A program made the position numbers and the translations under genes. The notes beneath the pieces were generated by a model, which was not told where the DNA came from, made no database searches, and saw nothing but the letters and a program-made list of their open reading frames with translations. Positions 33,595 to 44,734 of a stretch of 64,000 bases of DNA are shown here, piece by piece. Source of the DNA: Anaeromyxobacter dehalogenans 2CP-1 (GTDB lineage Bacteria > Myxococcota > Myxococcia > Myxococcales > Anaeromyxobacteraceae); NCBI RefSeq assembly GCF_000022145.1, contig NC_011891.1:1562001-1626000 (forward strand). The letters are read 5' to 3'. Positions within the stretch are counted from its first letter, which is position 1; the number at the start of each line of letters is the position of its first letter.

Positions 33595-36342
33595 TCAGAC
33601 GCAGCGCCAGTACGCGGTCGCGACCAGCGTCCGGCGCTCCTTCACCTCGGAGCGCTTCTTGAGGTCGGCGATGGCGCGGTCCTTCTCGGCGTAGCGCTGC
33701 GCCTCGACGGCGCGCAGGTCGTCGAGCTTGCGCCGGTACTCGCGCTCGGCGCGCTCCAGCAGCGCCCGTCGATCCCGCAGCGGCAGGTCGGAGCGGTCGC
33801 CCAGCGCGGCGCGCGCCCGACCCCAGGCGGCGCGCGCGTCCTCGGCCGCCTTCCGCGGCGAGGCGAGCGCGTCCTCCACCGCCCGGTCCCAGCGGTCGCG
33901 CGAGGCGTCGTAGGCGGCGCCGATCCGCTCCTGCAGGTCGGCGACCAGCGCCGCGTGGAACGCCTCCAGCGCCTGCTCCTGGGCCTCGCCGATCGACACC
34001 GTGGCGCCGCGCGGTCCGGCCTGCGTCTCCTCCGCCGGGAGCGCCGCGAACGCGTCGGCGTCCTCCGGGGAGAGCGCGTGGAACCGCTCCCCGTCGAACC
34101 AGAGGACCAGGTGCACCACGCGCTCCTCCGAGACGAGCGCGTCGAACGCGTACTTGTAGGCGAACCACCAGCCCTCGCGCCCGGCCAGCTTGCCCAGCGA
34201 GGCCGGCAGGAGGCGGTTGGGGAGCTCCAGGAACGAGACCGCGTCCTGCGGCCGGGCGCGGATCCGCTCCGCCGCGGCCTGGATCAGCTTCGCGCGGCGG
34301 GTGCGGCCGCGGGCCGGCTCCTCCGGCGGCGCCGCCGCCTCCTCCTCGAACGCGGCCGCGACCAGCGCCTCCTCGTCGGCCTCGCGCCGGGCCACCGCCT
34401 CCTTCGCGTTCTTCTCCGCCACCCGCAGCCGGCCGCGCACCTCGCCGTCGAACCGCTCGAACAGGAGCGCGCGGGCCGCCGCGAAGCGGGCCGAGATCCG
34501 GTCGTCCAGCTCGCCGCGCAGCTTCGAGAAGGCGCGGTCGATCTCCTCGCCGGAGCGGCAGGCCTGGTAGATGTCCAGCACCCGCTTCTCGAAGTCGATG
34601 CCGGTGCCGAGCGCGCCCAGGATCTCGTCCGACGAGCCGAACACGCCGTCGAACAGCGCCAGCTTCTGCGAGAGCAGGTCGAACAGGCGGGCGTCGGCGG
34701 CGTTGGACCGGTTCAGGAAGTTCAGCACCAGCACGTCGCGCTGCTGGCCGTAGCGGTGGCAGCGGCCGATGCGCTGCTCCACGCGCTGCGGGTTCCAGGG
34801 CAGGTCGTAGTTGACCACCAGGTTGCAGAACTGGAGGTTCAGCCCCTCGGCGCCGGCCTCGGTCATCAGCAGGATCTGGGTGCGGTCGCGGAACTCCTCC
34901 ACCAGCGCGGCGCGCTTCTCGGTGCCGCCCACGTCGCCGGAGAGGCAGGTGACGCTGTAGCCCTTCGACTCGAGCAGCCGCCGGAGGTAGTCCTGCGTGC
35001 GCCGGAACTCGGTGAACACCACCGCCTTCTCCGGCCACCCGCACGCCTTCGCGACGGTGAAGCAGCGGTCGAGCCCGCGCACCAGCGCGTCGCCCTTCGC
35101 GTTCACCTTGATCTCGCGCGCCAGCCTGGCGCAGGCGCGCAGCTCGGTGAGCTCGTCGTTCATGCGCCGGAGCGCGAGCTGGCCCTTCGGCTTCTGGGGC
35201 GCGCCCTCGTCGTCGAAGAGCTCCTCCACCTCCTCGGCGAACCCGTCCATCTCCAGCAGGAGGTCGGCCTGGGCGGTGCACTCGACCCCGGCGATCTTCT
35301 GGTCGAGCGTGTCGGCGAGGCGGTCCAGCGTGGCCGCGAGCGCGAACGACGAGGACGCCAGGATCTTGCGGTACACCAGCACGAACAGCGCGCGCCGGGC
35401 CATGGGGATGGCGTAGGCGTCCTCGCGCCGCAGGTACTCGGAGACGCGGTCGTACAGCTCCTGCTCCTGCGCGGTGGGGGCGAAGTCCTCCACGATGGAG
35501 CGGCGGGCCGTGTACTTGACGTACTCCTTCACCTGCCGGCGGAGGGTGCGCACCACCACCGGCGCCAGCCGCGCCTTCAGGTCGGCGGCCTTGTCCTCGG
35601 TGAGCTCGCCGGACGCGTACTGGAGCCGGAACGTCTCCTCGTTGCCGAGCAGCGCGTCGTCGATGAACGCGGCCAGCCCGAGCAGCTCCATCAGGTCGTT
35701 CTGCAGCGGGGTGGCGGTGAGCAGGAGCTTCGGTGAGCGCCGCAGCGCCCGGCGCAGCGCCTGGCCGGTGCGGTGGTCCTTGCGGTAGGCGTTGCGGAGC
35801 CGGTGCGCCTCGTCGATGACCGCCACGTCCCAGTGGACGCGCTCCACCTCGGCGACGCGCAGCGCGGCGAACGGGTGCGAGCAGATCACGATCCCGCCGG
35901 TGTCGAACGGGTTCGTCTTCAGCCCCTGGCGCTCGCGCTCGCGGCAGGTGTCGCCGTCCACCACGTCCGCCTCGAGGCCGAACTTCGAGCGCAGCTCCTC
36001 CCGCCACTGCGCGCGCAGCGAGGCCGGCACCAGGATGACGGCGCGCGGCTTCCCCTCGGCGGCGAGCTGCGCCAGCACCAGGCCCGCCTCGACGGTCTTC
36101 CCCAGGCCGACCTCGTCGGCCAGCACCGCGCCGCCGGTGGGGAGCGCCGCCAGCGCGAACGCGGCCGCCTCGATCTGGTGGGGGTTCAGGTCCACCGCGG
36201 AGTGGGCCAGCGCGGGCGCGAGCCGGGACGTGCCGCCCCCGCCGCGCGCGGTCAGCGCCTCCGCCGCAACCCGCTGGTGGAACCGCGTCAGCTGCGGCCG
36301 GGCCGAGCCCGCGCGCGACGCAACCTGAGACACCCCGCCCAT
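33595..36342 (-). CDS. SNF2-family helicase/translocase (HepA/RapA-like)
   Basis: A 915-residue superfamily 2 ATPase. The SNF2 N-terminal core has DEVGLGKT (residues 76-83), VIDEAHRLRNAYRKDHRTG (motif II), LLLTATPLQND (motif III), and the C-terminal helicase core has VVFTEFRRTQDYLRR, SGDVGG, TEAGAEGLNLQ and EQRIGRCHRYGQ (motif VI). The last 300 residues are coiled-coil-rich. It resembles stand-alone RapA/HepA-like ATPases that remodel RNA polymerase or nucleoprotein; distant similarity to the DrmD-type helicase of DISARM defence is possible, but no methylase, PLD or DUF1998 partner is near. The ATG at 36342 is the furthest plausible start. About 275 bp upstream (36343-36617) hold no recognisable gene. 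Confidence 0.85.
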   Translation of the reverse strand: MGGVSQVASRAGSARPQLTRFHQRVAAEALTARGGGGTSRLAPALAHSAVDLNPHQIEAAAFALAALPTGGAVLADEVGLGKTVEAGLVLAQLAAEGKPRAVILVPASLRAQWREELRSKFGLEADVVDGDTCRERERQGLKTNPFDTGGIVICSHPFAALRVAEVERVHWDVAVIDEAHRLRNAYRKDHRTGQALRRALRRSPKLLLTATPLQNDLMELLGLAAFIDDALLGNEETFRLQYASGELTEDKAADLKARLAPVVVRTLRRQVKEYVKYTARRSIVEDFAPTAQEQELYDRVSEYLRREDAYAIPMARRALFVLVYRKILASSSFALAATLDRLADTLDQKIAGVECTAQADLLLEMDGFAEEVEELFDDEGAPQKPKGQLALRRMNDELTELRACARLAREIKVNAKGDALVRGLDRCFTVAKACGWPEKAVVFTEFRRTQDYLRRLLESKGYSVTCLSGDVGGTEKRAALVEEFRDRTQILLMTEAGAEGLNLQFCNLVVNYDLPWNPQRVEQRIGRCHRYGQQRDVLVLNFLNRSNAADARLFDLLSQKLALFDGVFGSSDEILGALGTGIDFEKRVLDIYQACRSGEEIDRAFSKLRGELDDRISARFAAARALLFERFDGEVRGRLRVAEKNAKEAVARREADEEALVAAAFEEEAAAPPEEPARGRTRRAKLIQAAAERIRARPQDAVSFLELPNRLLPASLGKLAGREGWWFAYKYAFDALVSEERVVHLVLWFDGERFHALSPEDADAFAALPAEETQAGPRGATVSIGEAQEQALEAFHAALVADLQERIGAAYDASRDRWDRAVEDALASPRKAAEDARAAWGRARAALGDRSDLPLRDRRALLERAEREYRRKLDDLRAVEAQRYAEKDRAIADLKKRSEVKERRTLVATAYWRCV

Positions 36343-36617
36343 CCGCACCGCCTCCGCCACCCCGGGGCGCCCACGCGCCCGCCCACGCCGCAGCGCGCGC
36401 GGAGGTTCCCGCGGCGCCGCCCGGTATCCCGCGATACCGGAGCGGCCACTGTACCAGCATCCGGATCCCGGCGGCAGCCGCTCGTGCGCCCGCGTCGGGG
36501 CTGGCGTGTGCGCGCCGACCCCACGCGCGCGGCGGGACGGCGAGGCGGCGGTCGCTGCGCCCGCGGCGGCCGCACCGGGCGGCGCGCCGCGGGACCGGCT
36601 CCGGGACGGCGGCGCCG

Positions 36618-39479
<2,862 letters not shown>

Positions 39480-39685
39480 GCGGCGGATCTCCCTCGGGTG
39501 AACGAGAAAGGGACGAAAGCACGGGGTGGGGCGACCGGCAAGCGGCGCCTCCCCCGGCGCCACGCCGTCGCTTCTCCGAGGCGCGGCGGCCCGGTCCGTG
39601 ACCCCCGCGGCCAGGAGGGTCGCGCGCCGTCGCGTCGAAATAGCCCCGGCCTCCCTCCCGTAGGAAAGGCCATCGGAGGTTGGAC

Positions 39686-39841
39686 ATGAAGGCCCTCGCA
39701 ATCGTCGCTCTCGCCGTCGCCCTCGAAGCAGGCTTCCTCTTCACGCTCGCGGTCCCCGCCCGCGCCGCCGTCGCCCAGGACGGCCGCGCCGCCCAGGTCG
39801 AGCTGGCGCGCGCTCCGGCGCCCGTCCCGGCCCGCTCGTAG
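39686..39841 (+). CDS. Small exported peptide
   Basis: A 51-residue frame: a Lys-led hydrophobic N-terminus (MKALAIVALAVALEAGFLFTLAVPARAAVA) that looks like a complete signal peptide with cleavage near AxA, then a short Ala/Arg-rich mature end of about 20 residues. A GGAGG lies 6-7 nt before the ATG. It is divergent from the M16 peptidase and 37 bp upstream of the nucleosidase-like gene. The family is not recognised; the good ribosome site and signal-peptide pattern support it as real. Confidence 0.55.
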   Translation: MKALAIVALAVALEAGFLFTLAVPARAAVAQDGRAAQVELARAPAPVPARS

Positions 39842-39867
39842 CCCGCACGCGGCACCCCGCGGTGGAC

Positions 39868-39873
39868 TACGAT
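39868..39873 (+). promoter_or_regulatory. -10 element abutting the nucleosidase-like gene start
   Basis: TACGAT, 5 nt before the ATG at 39879; predicts a leaderless message. Confidence 0.4.
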
Positions 39874-39878
39874 GCGCC

Positions 39879-40490
39879 ATGGCCGAACGCCCCTGCCTGC
39901 TCCTCGCCGCCTTCCCGCCCGAGCTGGCGGGCCTCGACGCGGCGCCGCCGCCCGGCTGGATCGCGGGCGTCACCGGGGTGGGCGCCGTCGCGGCGGCGAT
40001 CGAGACGGCGCGGCTCGTCGCCCGCCACGCGCCGGCGCGGGTGCTGTTCGTCGGGACCTGCGGCGCCTACGACGCGCGGCTCGCGCCCGGCGACCTGCTC
40101 GCCGCGTCCGAGGTGGTCGCGACCTCGCTCGACGAGGTGGAGGGCCGGGCGTACCGGCCGGCGATCGAGCGGGTGCGCTGGCCGGCGGGCTGGGACCTGC
40201 CGCTCCCGGCGCATTGGGTGGCGGTGCCGCCCGCCATCACCCGCACCGAGGCGGGTGCCCGCGCGCTCGCCGCGGTGGCCGCGGCGGAGCACCTCGAGCT
40301 GACCGGCGTCTTCGCCGCGTGCCACGCCGCGGGCGTGCCGGCGGCCGCGGCGCTGGCGGTCGCGAACCGGGTCGGCCCGGACGCGCACGCAGAGTGGAAG
40401 GCCACGCACGCCGCCGCGAGCGCGGCGCTCCGCGCGGCGCTGGAGGCGCGCGGCGTGCTGCCGACGTCCGCCGCCGGCCGGTCCCGCTGA
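39879..40490 (+). CDS. PNP/UDP phosphorylase-superfamily nucleosidase (MqnB-like?)
   Basis: A 203-residue protein of the purine nucleoside phosphorylase/nucleosidase superfamily. It has the N-terminal GVTGVGAVAAA and the phosphate/ribose-site FVGTCGAYDARLAPGDLL, and ends with the GPDAHAEWKA segment. It is slightly short for the family. Size and pattern fit futalosine hydrolase (MqnB) or a 5'-methylthioadenosine/SAH nucleosidase; no other futalosine-pathway gene is nearby, so the substrate is open. No ribosome site; a TACGAT hexamer lies 5 nt before the ATG. Confidence 0.65.
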   Translation: MAERPCLLLAAFPPELAGLDAAPPPGWIAGVTGVGAVAAAIETARLVARHAPARVLFVGTCGAYDARLAPGDLLAASEVVATSLDEVEGRAYRPAIERVRWPAGWDLPLPAHWVAVPPAITRTEAGARALAAVAAAEHLELTGVFAACHAAGVPAAAALAVANRVGPDAHAEWKATHAAASAALRAALEARGVLPTSAAGRSR

Positions 40491-40509
40491 TCGGCGCGAG
40501 CCGCGCGCG

Positions 40510-40674
40510 CTCAGAGCGCGTGAATCCATCCCCGGACCGAGCCAGGCGGTCGAGACGCGAGCAGCGCGAGGCGCGACGACCGAGCATGCCCCGAGGCATG
40601 TGAGGGAGGAGCAACGACGCGATGCGACGCGGATCGGCCGCCGCGGCGACGGGAGGGGGGGCACGTGCTCTCAG
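40510..40674. mobile_element. MITE-like element, copy 1
   Basis: A 165-bp non-coding element nearly identical to the one at 57085-57253. Left end CTCAGAGCGCGTG; right end CACGTGCTCTCAG. Relative to copy 2 the inner part of the right inverted repeat is altered and 4 bp shorter (a run of Gs replaces GGATGGGTT). A CATGCC-CCGA-GGCATG hairpin lies at 40585-40600. CGCG flanks both ends (40506-40509 and 40675-40678), as expected for a 4-bp target duplication. The right end overlaps the stop codon of the gene at 40671-41402. Confidence 0.7.
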
Positions 40675-41402
40675 CGCGGAGGGGGCGTGGGGCGGGCGGC
40701 CGACGCGGCGGCGAGCGATCGCCGAAGGACCCAGGCGATGGCGAGAAGGACGGCGCCCGTCCCGAGCGCCGGCAGGATCAGCGCGCCGGCGCCGCCGCGG
40801 CCGGCCGCCAGCGTGGCGCGGAGCGCGGTGACGTCCGCGGCGAGCGACCCGACGTACACCGAGACGACGAGGCCCGGGAGGCTCCCGAGCAGCGACGCGA
40901 GCGCGAAGGCGCGGAGCGGCACCGGCGTCGCGCCGAGCAGGTAGTTGAGGACGGTGAACGGCGCGAACGGCGCGAGCCGCAGCAGCAGCACCACGCGGAA
41001 GCCGGAGGCGCCCAGCGCGGCGTCGAGGCCCGCGAGGGCGGGGGAGCGCGCGGCCAGCCGGGCGGCGCGCTCCCGCACCAGCCAGCGGCCGGCGCCGAAC
41101 GCGGCGCAGGCGCCGGCGGTGCTGGCCGGGATGGCGAGGAGCGAGCCGGTCACCGGCCCGAGCGCGAACCCGGCGGCGAGGTGCAGCAGCGGAGCGGGCA
41201 CGAGGAGCGGGCCGCTCGCGACGTAGGCCGCCGCCAGCGCGGCGGCGGCGGCGGGCGCGCTCTGCCGCAGCGCCTCGAGCGCGCGGGTGGCGGGGCCCGG
41301 GGCGAGCGCGGCGAGCGCGGCCGCGACCGCGACGACCAGCAGGGCGGCGGCGGGCCGGGCGAGCCGGGCCAGCCGGCCCGGCGGAGGGGAGGAGGGGAGC
41401 AC
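40671..41402 (-). CDS. TVP38/TMEM64-family membrane protein
   Basis: A 243-residue inner-membrane protein related to the SNARE-associated/VTT (DedA-like) family. Hydrophobic helices at about 15-35, 50-90, 150-165 and 200-225 surround the characteristic FRVVLLLRLAPFAPFTVLNYLLGATPVPLRAFALASLLGSLPG motif region (about 135-180). Probable lipid-transport or membrane-homeostasis role. The GTG start is 6 nt after a TACACT element with no ribosome site. The TGA stop, and hence the C-terminus, lies inside the terminal repeat of the adjacent MITE-like element, so the tail may have been reshaped by insertion. Confidence 0.8.
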   Translation of the reverse strand: MLPSSPPPGRLARLARPAAALLVVAVAAALAALAPGPATRALEALRQSAPAAAAALAAAYVASGPLLVPAPLLHLAAGFALGPVTGSLLAIPASTAGACAAFGAGRWLVRERAARLAARSPALAGLDAALGASGFRVVLLLRLAPFAPFTVLNYLLGATPVPLRAFALASLLGSLPGLVVSVYVGSLAADVTALRATLAAGRGGAGALILPALGTGAVLLAIAWVLRRSLAAASAARPTPPPR

Positions 41403-41408
41403 GCGCGC

Positions 41409-41414
41409 AGTGTA
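41409..41414 (-). promoter_or_regulatory. -10 element abutting the TVP38-like gene start
   Basis: TACACT on the minus strand (AGTGTA on the plus strand), 6 nt before the GTG at 41402; a minus-strand example of the leaderless arrangement. Confidence 0.4.
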
Positions 41415-41455
41415 GCGCCCCTCGGTCCCATCCGCCCGGCCGCGCCGCCCGCGGG

Positions 41456-41992
41456 TCACTCGCCGAGGGTGGCGCGCAGGAACCAGCCGTGCTTCTCCAC
41501 GCCGGCGATGACGCCGGTGAGCAGGTCCACCGTCTCGGGGTCGCCGTGCTCGTCGGCGAGCGCCTGCGCGGCGCGGAGGCTGCCCAGGTACGCCTCCACC
41601 CGGTCGGCGAGCAGCCCGACCAGCTCGAGGTCGCGGACGGCGCCCGCGGGCAGCTCGGGCACGCGGCTCGTCGCGGCGACCTCGCGCGCGGTCCCGGCGG
41701 CGCGGCCGCCCAGCGTCACGGCCCGCTCGGCGAGGTCGTCGGAGTGGCGGGCGAGCGCGGTGGCGAGCTCCTCGAACAGCGCGTGGAGCGGGGCGAAGCC
41801 GGGCCCCTTCACGTTCCAGTGCGCGACCTTCGCCTGCGTCTGCAGGTCGAGGCCGTCGGCGAGGGCGGCGACGAGCGCGTCGGCGACGCGGCGGCGGTCG
41901 GGCTCGGCGAGCGCGCTGGGGCTGCGGAACAGGTCGCGGCGGGGGCGGGGGGGCTGGGGGGTGGCGGTCGGGGTTCGGGTCGTGGTCGTCAT
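41456..41992 (-). CDS. dps: Dps-family ferritin-like DNA-protecting protein
   Basis: A 178-residue Dps/ferritin-like protein that would form a 12-mer storing iron and using peroxide as oxidant. The intersubunit ferroxidase pattern is seen: AKVAHWNVKGPGF (His), LHALFEELATALARHSDDLAERA (Asp and Glu), followed by the C-terminal helix with VEKHGWFLRATLGE. The N-terminus (MTTTTRTPTATPQPPRPRR) is Thr/Pro/Arg-rich and could contact DNA. A GAGGAGG ribosome site precedes the ATG. Divergent from thiS across 173 bp. Confidence 0.9.
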   Translation of the reverse strand: MTTTTRTPTATPQPPRPRRDLFRSPSALAEPDRRRVADALVAALADGLDLQTQAKVAHWNVKGPGFAPLHALFEELATALARHSDDLAERAVTLGGRAAGTAREVAATSRVPELPAGAVRDLELVGLLADRVEAYLGSLRAAQALADEHGDPETVDLLTGVIAGVEKHGWFLRATLGE

Positions 41993-42126
41993 GTTCAGGT
42001 CCTCCTCTCGGACGCGAAGGAGGATGCCGCCCGGCCGCTGATAACTCCAAGACATCGTCTCGATGGCACTGATATCCGAAAGCTGTCACGGGCGGAAGCA
42101 GTCCGGCGCCGGCGCGCCCGCGGCGT

Positions 42127-42156
42127 TTGACGCCGCGGCGCCGCCGTTGCTAGATC
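42127..42156 (+). promoter_or_regulatory. Promoter of thiS-thiG
   Basis: TTGACG (42127-42132), an 18-bp spacer and TAGATC (42151-42156), then 9 nt to the thiS ATG. The message is nearly leaderless, which leaves no room for a TPP riboswitch. Confidence 0.55.
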
Positions 42157-42165
42157 CCCCGCACC

Positions 42166-42366
42166 ATGCAGGTGAGGCTCAACGGAGAGCTCCGCGACAT
42201 CCCCGACGGACTGACCGTCGCCGGTCTCCTCGCGCACCTCGGCGTCAAGGCGCCGCGGGTGGCCGTCGAGGTCAACGAGGCGGTCGTCACCAAGGACCGC
42301 TACGAGGCCCACCGGATCGGTCCGGGCGACTCGGTCGAGATCGTCGCCTTCGTCGGAGGAGGGTAG
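42166..42366 (+). CDS. thiS: Thiamine biosynthesis sulfur carrier ThiS
   Basis: A 66-residue ubiquitin-fold sulfur carrier. It is adenylated and thiocarboxylated at its C-terminal glycine and donates sulfur to thiazole synthase. It begins MQVRLNGELRDIPDGLTVAGLL, contains VAVEVNEAVV and ends VEIVAFVGGG; the terminal Gly-Gly is required. Length is typical. The thiG ATG starts 3 bp after the stop, so they form an operon. The adenylyltransferase ThiF is not in the window. Confidence 0.93.
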   Translation: MQVRLNGELRDIPDGLTVAGLLAHLGVKAPRVAVEVNEAVVTKDRYEAHRIGPGDSVEIVAFVGGG

Positions 42367-42369
42367 GCC

Positions 42370-43143
42370 ATGGCGGACACCTGGAGCATCGGCGCGCACG
42401 CGTTCACCAGCCGCCTGCTGGTGGGCACGGGCAAGTACCCCGACTTCCCCACCATGCAGCGGGCGCTCGCCGCCTCGGGCGCGGAGGTCGTCACCGTCGC
42501 GGTCCGCCGGCTCGACCTGTCGAAGAAGGGCGAGGAGTCGCTGCTCGCCTGGATCCCGAAGGGCATGAAGCTCCTGCCCAACACCGCCGCCTGCTTCACC
42601 GCCGAGGAGGCCATCCGCACCGCAAGGCTCGGCCGCGAGCTGGAGATGGGCGATCTGGTGAAGCTGGAGGTGATCGGCGACCGCCGGACGCTGTTCCCCG
42701 ACGTGGAGGGGCTGATCCAGGCGGCGAAGGTGCTGGTGAAGGAGGGCTTCACCGTCCTGCCGTACACGAACGACGACCCGGTCACCGCGAAGAAGCTCGA
42801 GGACGCGGGCTGCGCCGCGGTGATGCCGCTCGGGGCTCCCATCGGCTCCGGCCTCGGCCTCCGCAACCCGTACAACCTCCGCATCATCATGGAGACGGTG
42901 CAGGTGCCGGTGCTGGTGGACGCGGGCGTGGGCACGGCCAGCGACGCGGCGCTCGCGATGGAGCTGGGCGCGGTCGCGGTGCTCATGAACACCGCCATCG
43001 CCGAGGCGAAGGATCCGGTGCTCATGGCCGAGGCCATGCGCGCCGGCGTGGAGGGCGGCCGCAAGGCGTTCCTCGCCGGCCGGATCCCGATGAAGCTGCA
43101 CGCCGCGGCGTCCTCGCCGATGAGCGGGCTCATCGGGAGCTGA
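42370..43143 (+). CDS. thiG: Thiazole synthase ThiG
   Basis: A 257-residue TIM-barrel enzyme that builds the thiazole phosphate of thiamine from 1-deoxy-xylulose-5-phosphate, dehydroglycine and ThiS thiocarboxylate. The [12 protein letters not shown] start, [12 protein letters not shown] with the Schiff-base Lys, [17 protein letters not shown], and [33 protein letters not shown] are all present. Length is normal. It follows thiS directly. A 110-bp gap to the next (convergent) gene holds nothing recognisable. Confidence 0.96.
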   Translation: MADTWSIGAHAFTSRLLVGTGKYPDFPTMQRALAASGAEVVTVAVRRLDLSKKGEESLLAWIPKGMKLLPNTAACFTAEEAIRTARLGRELEMGDLVKLEVIGDRRTLFPDVEGLIQAAKVLVKEGFTVLPYTNDDPVTAKKLEDAGCAAVMPLGAPIGSGLGLRNPYNLRIIMETVQVPVLVDAGVGTASDAALAMELGAVAVLMNTAIAEAKDPVLMAEAMRAGVEGGRKAFLAGRIPMKLHAAASSPMSGLIGS

Positions 43144-43252
43144 CGGCCGGGCGCTCCCTCGCCTCCTCTCGACGGTGCGCCGCCGAGGCGACGCCGCGCT
43201 CCGGGCGAGCGCGGGCGAGCCGGAGGCGGTCGCCTGGATCGAGGCGGTCCGG

Positions 43253-44059
43253 CTACCCGGCGGGCTCGAGCGTCGCGACGTCGTCGATGACCGAGCGGAA
43301 GACGCGCGAGGGCTTGCCCCATCCACCCGCCGTGTACCCGCGGCAGATCCGGTCGTACGCCTCGGGGTGCTGGTGCGGCGCGAACTCCTCCACCGTGCCG
43401 CGCAGCGCGTAGCCGCGGTAGGTGTCGAGGTCGATCACGGTCCGGGTCTCGAGCCGGTTCGACTTGAGGTTCATGTACGTCTTCAGCGCGAGCCCGTCGC
43501 CGTGGAACAGGGTGAGGCGGCCGTCGCGGACCTCGTGGTGGAAGATGAACCGCGGCGAGATGTTCGCGGTCTCGCCCACGCCGACCAGCGCGTAGCGGAC
43601 GCTCCCCACGATCTGCACCAGCTCCTCGAACGGCACGTTCTCGAAGAACTTGAGCGTGTACGGGCTGTGGTGGACGGTGAAGATCGACGCGCCCTTCACC
43701 ACCAGGCCGTCGCGGTCCTCCTCCAGGAGGTCGGTCGCCACCGAGTTCACCGACAGCGCGCGGGTCTTCACCTGGAAGCCCTGGTACTGCTCGACGCGCG
43801 TCAGGTGGACGGTGATGCACTCGCCGCGGGCCGGCGTGCGCGCCAGCGGTCCGGCGAGGCGGAGGCGCAGCTCGCGGCCGGTCGGACCGGGCTCGATCCC
43901 GAGCACGCGGTTGACCGACACCGCGTTGTAGGTGCCGCCGAGGCTGGTGGTGCCCATGAAGGACAGCACCTTGTCGAACTTCACCGATGGGAAACGGGGG
44001 GCCTGCTTCGCCTTCTGCGCTTCCAGGAAGGCGAGGAAGCTCTGGAGATCGCTCGACAC
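43253..44059 (-). CDS. Pyridoxamine 5'-phosphate oxidase-like protein
   Basis: A 268-residue protein with a possible FMN-binding split-barrel domain, suggested by GDGLALKTYMNLKSNRLETRTVIDLDTYRGYALRGTVEEF near 190-235. An earlier region (about 60-160, LRLRLAGPLARTPARGECITVHLT) has a similar beta-rich pattern and may be a second half-barrel. Flavin versus heme or F420 binding cannot be told. GTG start with a GAGGAGAG ribosome site. It is divergent from thiE, with only 45 bp between starts, so shared regulation is possible. Confidence 0.55.
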   Translation of the reverse strand: MSSDLQSFLAFLEAQKAKQAPRFPSVKFDKVLSFMGTTSLGGTYNAVSVNRVLGIEPGPTGRELRLRLAGPLARTPARGECITVHLTRVEQYQGFQVKTRALSVNSVATDLLEEDRDGLVVKGASIFTVHHSPYTLKFFENVPFEELVQIVGSVRYALVGVGETANISPRFIFHHEVRDGRLTLFHGDGLALKTYMNLKSNRLETRTVIDLDTYRGYALRGTVEEFAPHQHPEAYDRICRGYTAGGWGKPSRVFRSVIDDVATLEPAG

Positions 44060-44104
44060 GGATGCTCTCCTCGCGCAGGATGTTGCCGGAGGCGGAGATT
44101 ACGG

Positions 44105-44716
44105 ATGGAGGTCCCCGTTGTCCACCTGATCACGGACCGTCGGCTCGCTTCCTCGCTGCCGGCGCGCGCCGCCGCCGCCCTGCGCGGGCTGCCCCCCGGG
44201 ATCGCCGCGATCCACCTGCGAGAGAAGGACCTTTGCGGTCTGGATTTGCTCCGGCTCGCGCGCGCGCTCGCCGCGGTCTGCCGCGACGCGGGCCAGCGGC
44301 TGCTCGTGAACGATCGGCTGGACGTGGCGCTCGCAGCCGGGGCCGACGGCGTCCACCTCCCGTCCGCGGGCATCTCGCCGGTGGACGCGCGGCGGCTGCT
44401 CGGCCCCGCGGCCCTGCTGGGCGTCTCGTGCCACTCGGAGGCGGACGTGGTCCGCGCCCGCGCGGGCGGGGCGAGCTTCGCCACGTTCGGGCCCGTCTAC
44501 GACACGCCCTCGAAGCGCCCCTACGGCGCGCCGGTGGGCGTCGGCGCGCTGCGCGAGGCGGCGCGGCTCGGGCTCCCGCTGGTCGCGCTCGGCGGGGTGG
44601 ACCCCTCGCGCGTCGCCGAGGTGCGCGCCGCGGGCGCGCGCGGGGTCGCGGCCATCCGCGCCTGGCTCACCGGCGACGATCCCGCCGGCGCGGTGCGCGC
44701 GCTCCTCGGCCGCTGA
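44105..44716 (+). CDS. thiE: Thiamine-phosphate synthase ThiE-like
   Basis: A 203-residue TIM-barrel enzyme joining the pyrimidine (HMP-PP) and thiazole phosphates. It has LITDRRL at the start, IHLREKDL, LLVNDRLDVALAAGADGVHLPSAGI, LGVSCHSEADV, FATFGPVYDTPSKRPYG and LVALGGVDPSRVAEV, all standard ThiE motifs. TenI-type regulators share this fold, but the intact REKDL, ND and GPVYDT motifs favour a real enzyme. The ATG is preceded by a GGAGG-containing sequence. It is separated from thiSG by the PNPOx-like gene. Confidence 0.88.
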   Translation: MEVPVVHLITDRRLASSLPARAAAALRGLPPGIAAIHLREKDLCGLDLLRLARALAAVCRDAGQRLLVNDRLDVALAAGADGVHLPSAGISPVDARRLLGPAALLGVSCHSEADVVRARAGGASFATFGPVYDTPSKRPYGAPVGVGALREAARLGLPLVALGGVDPSRVAEVRAAGARGVAAIRAWLTGDDPAGAVRALLGR

Positions 44717-44734
44717 TCCCGGCGCGCGGCGGGC

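Noticed and set aside
33595-36342. DISARM-type defence island
   Set aside because: No DNA methylase, PLD nuclease or DUF1998 gene lies near the helicase; neighbours are housekeeping or envelope genes.
42000-42166. TPP riboswitch before thiSG
   Set aside because: The promoter ends 9 nt before the thiS start, leaving no room, and no CUGAGA/thi-box pattern was seen.
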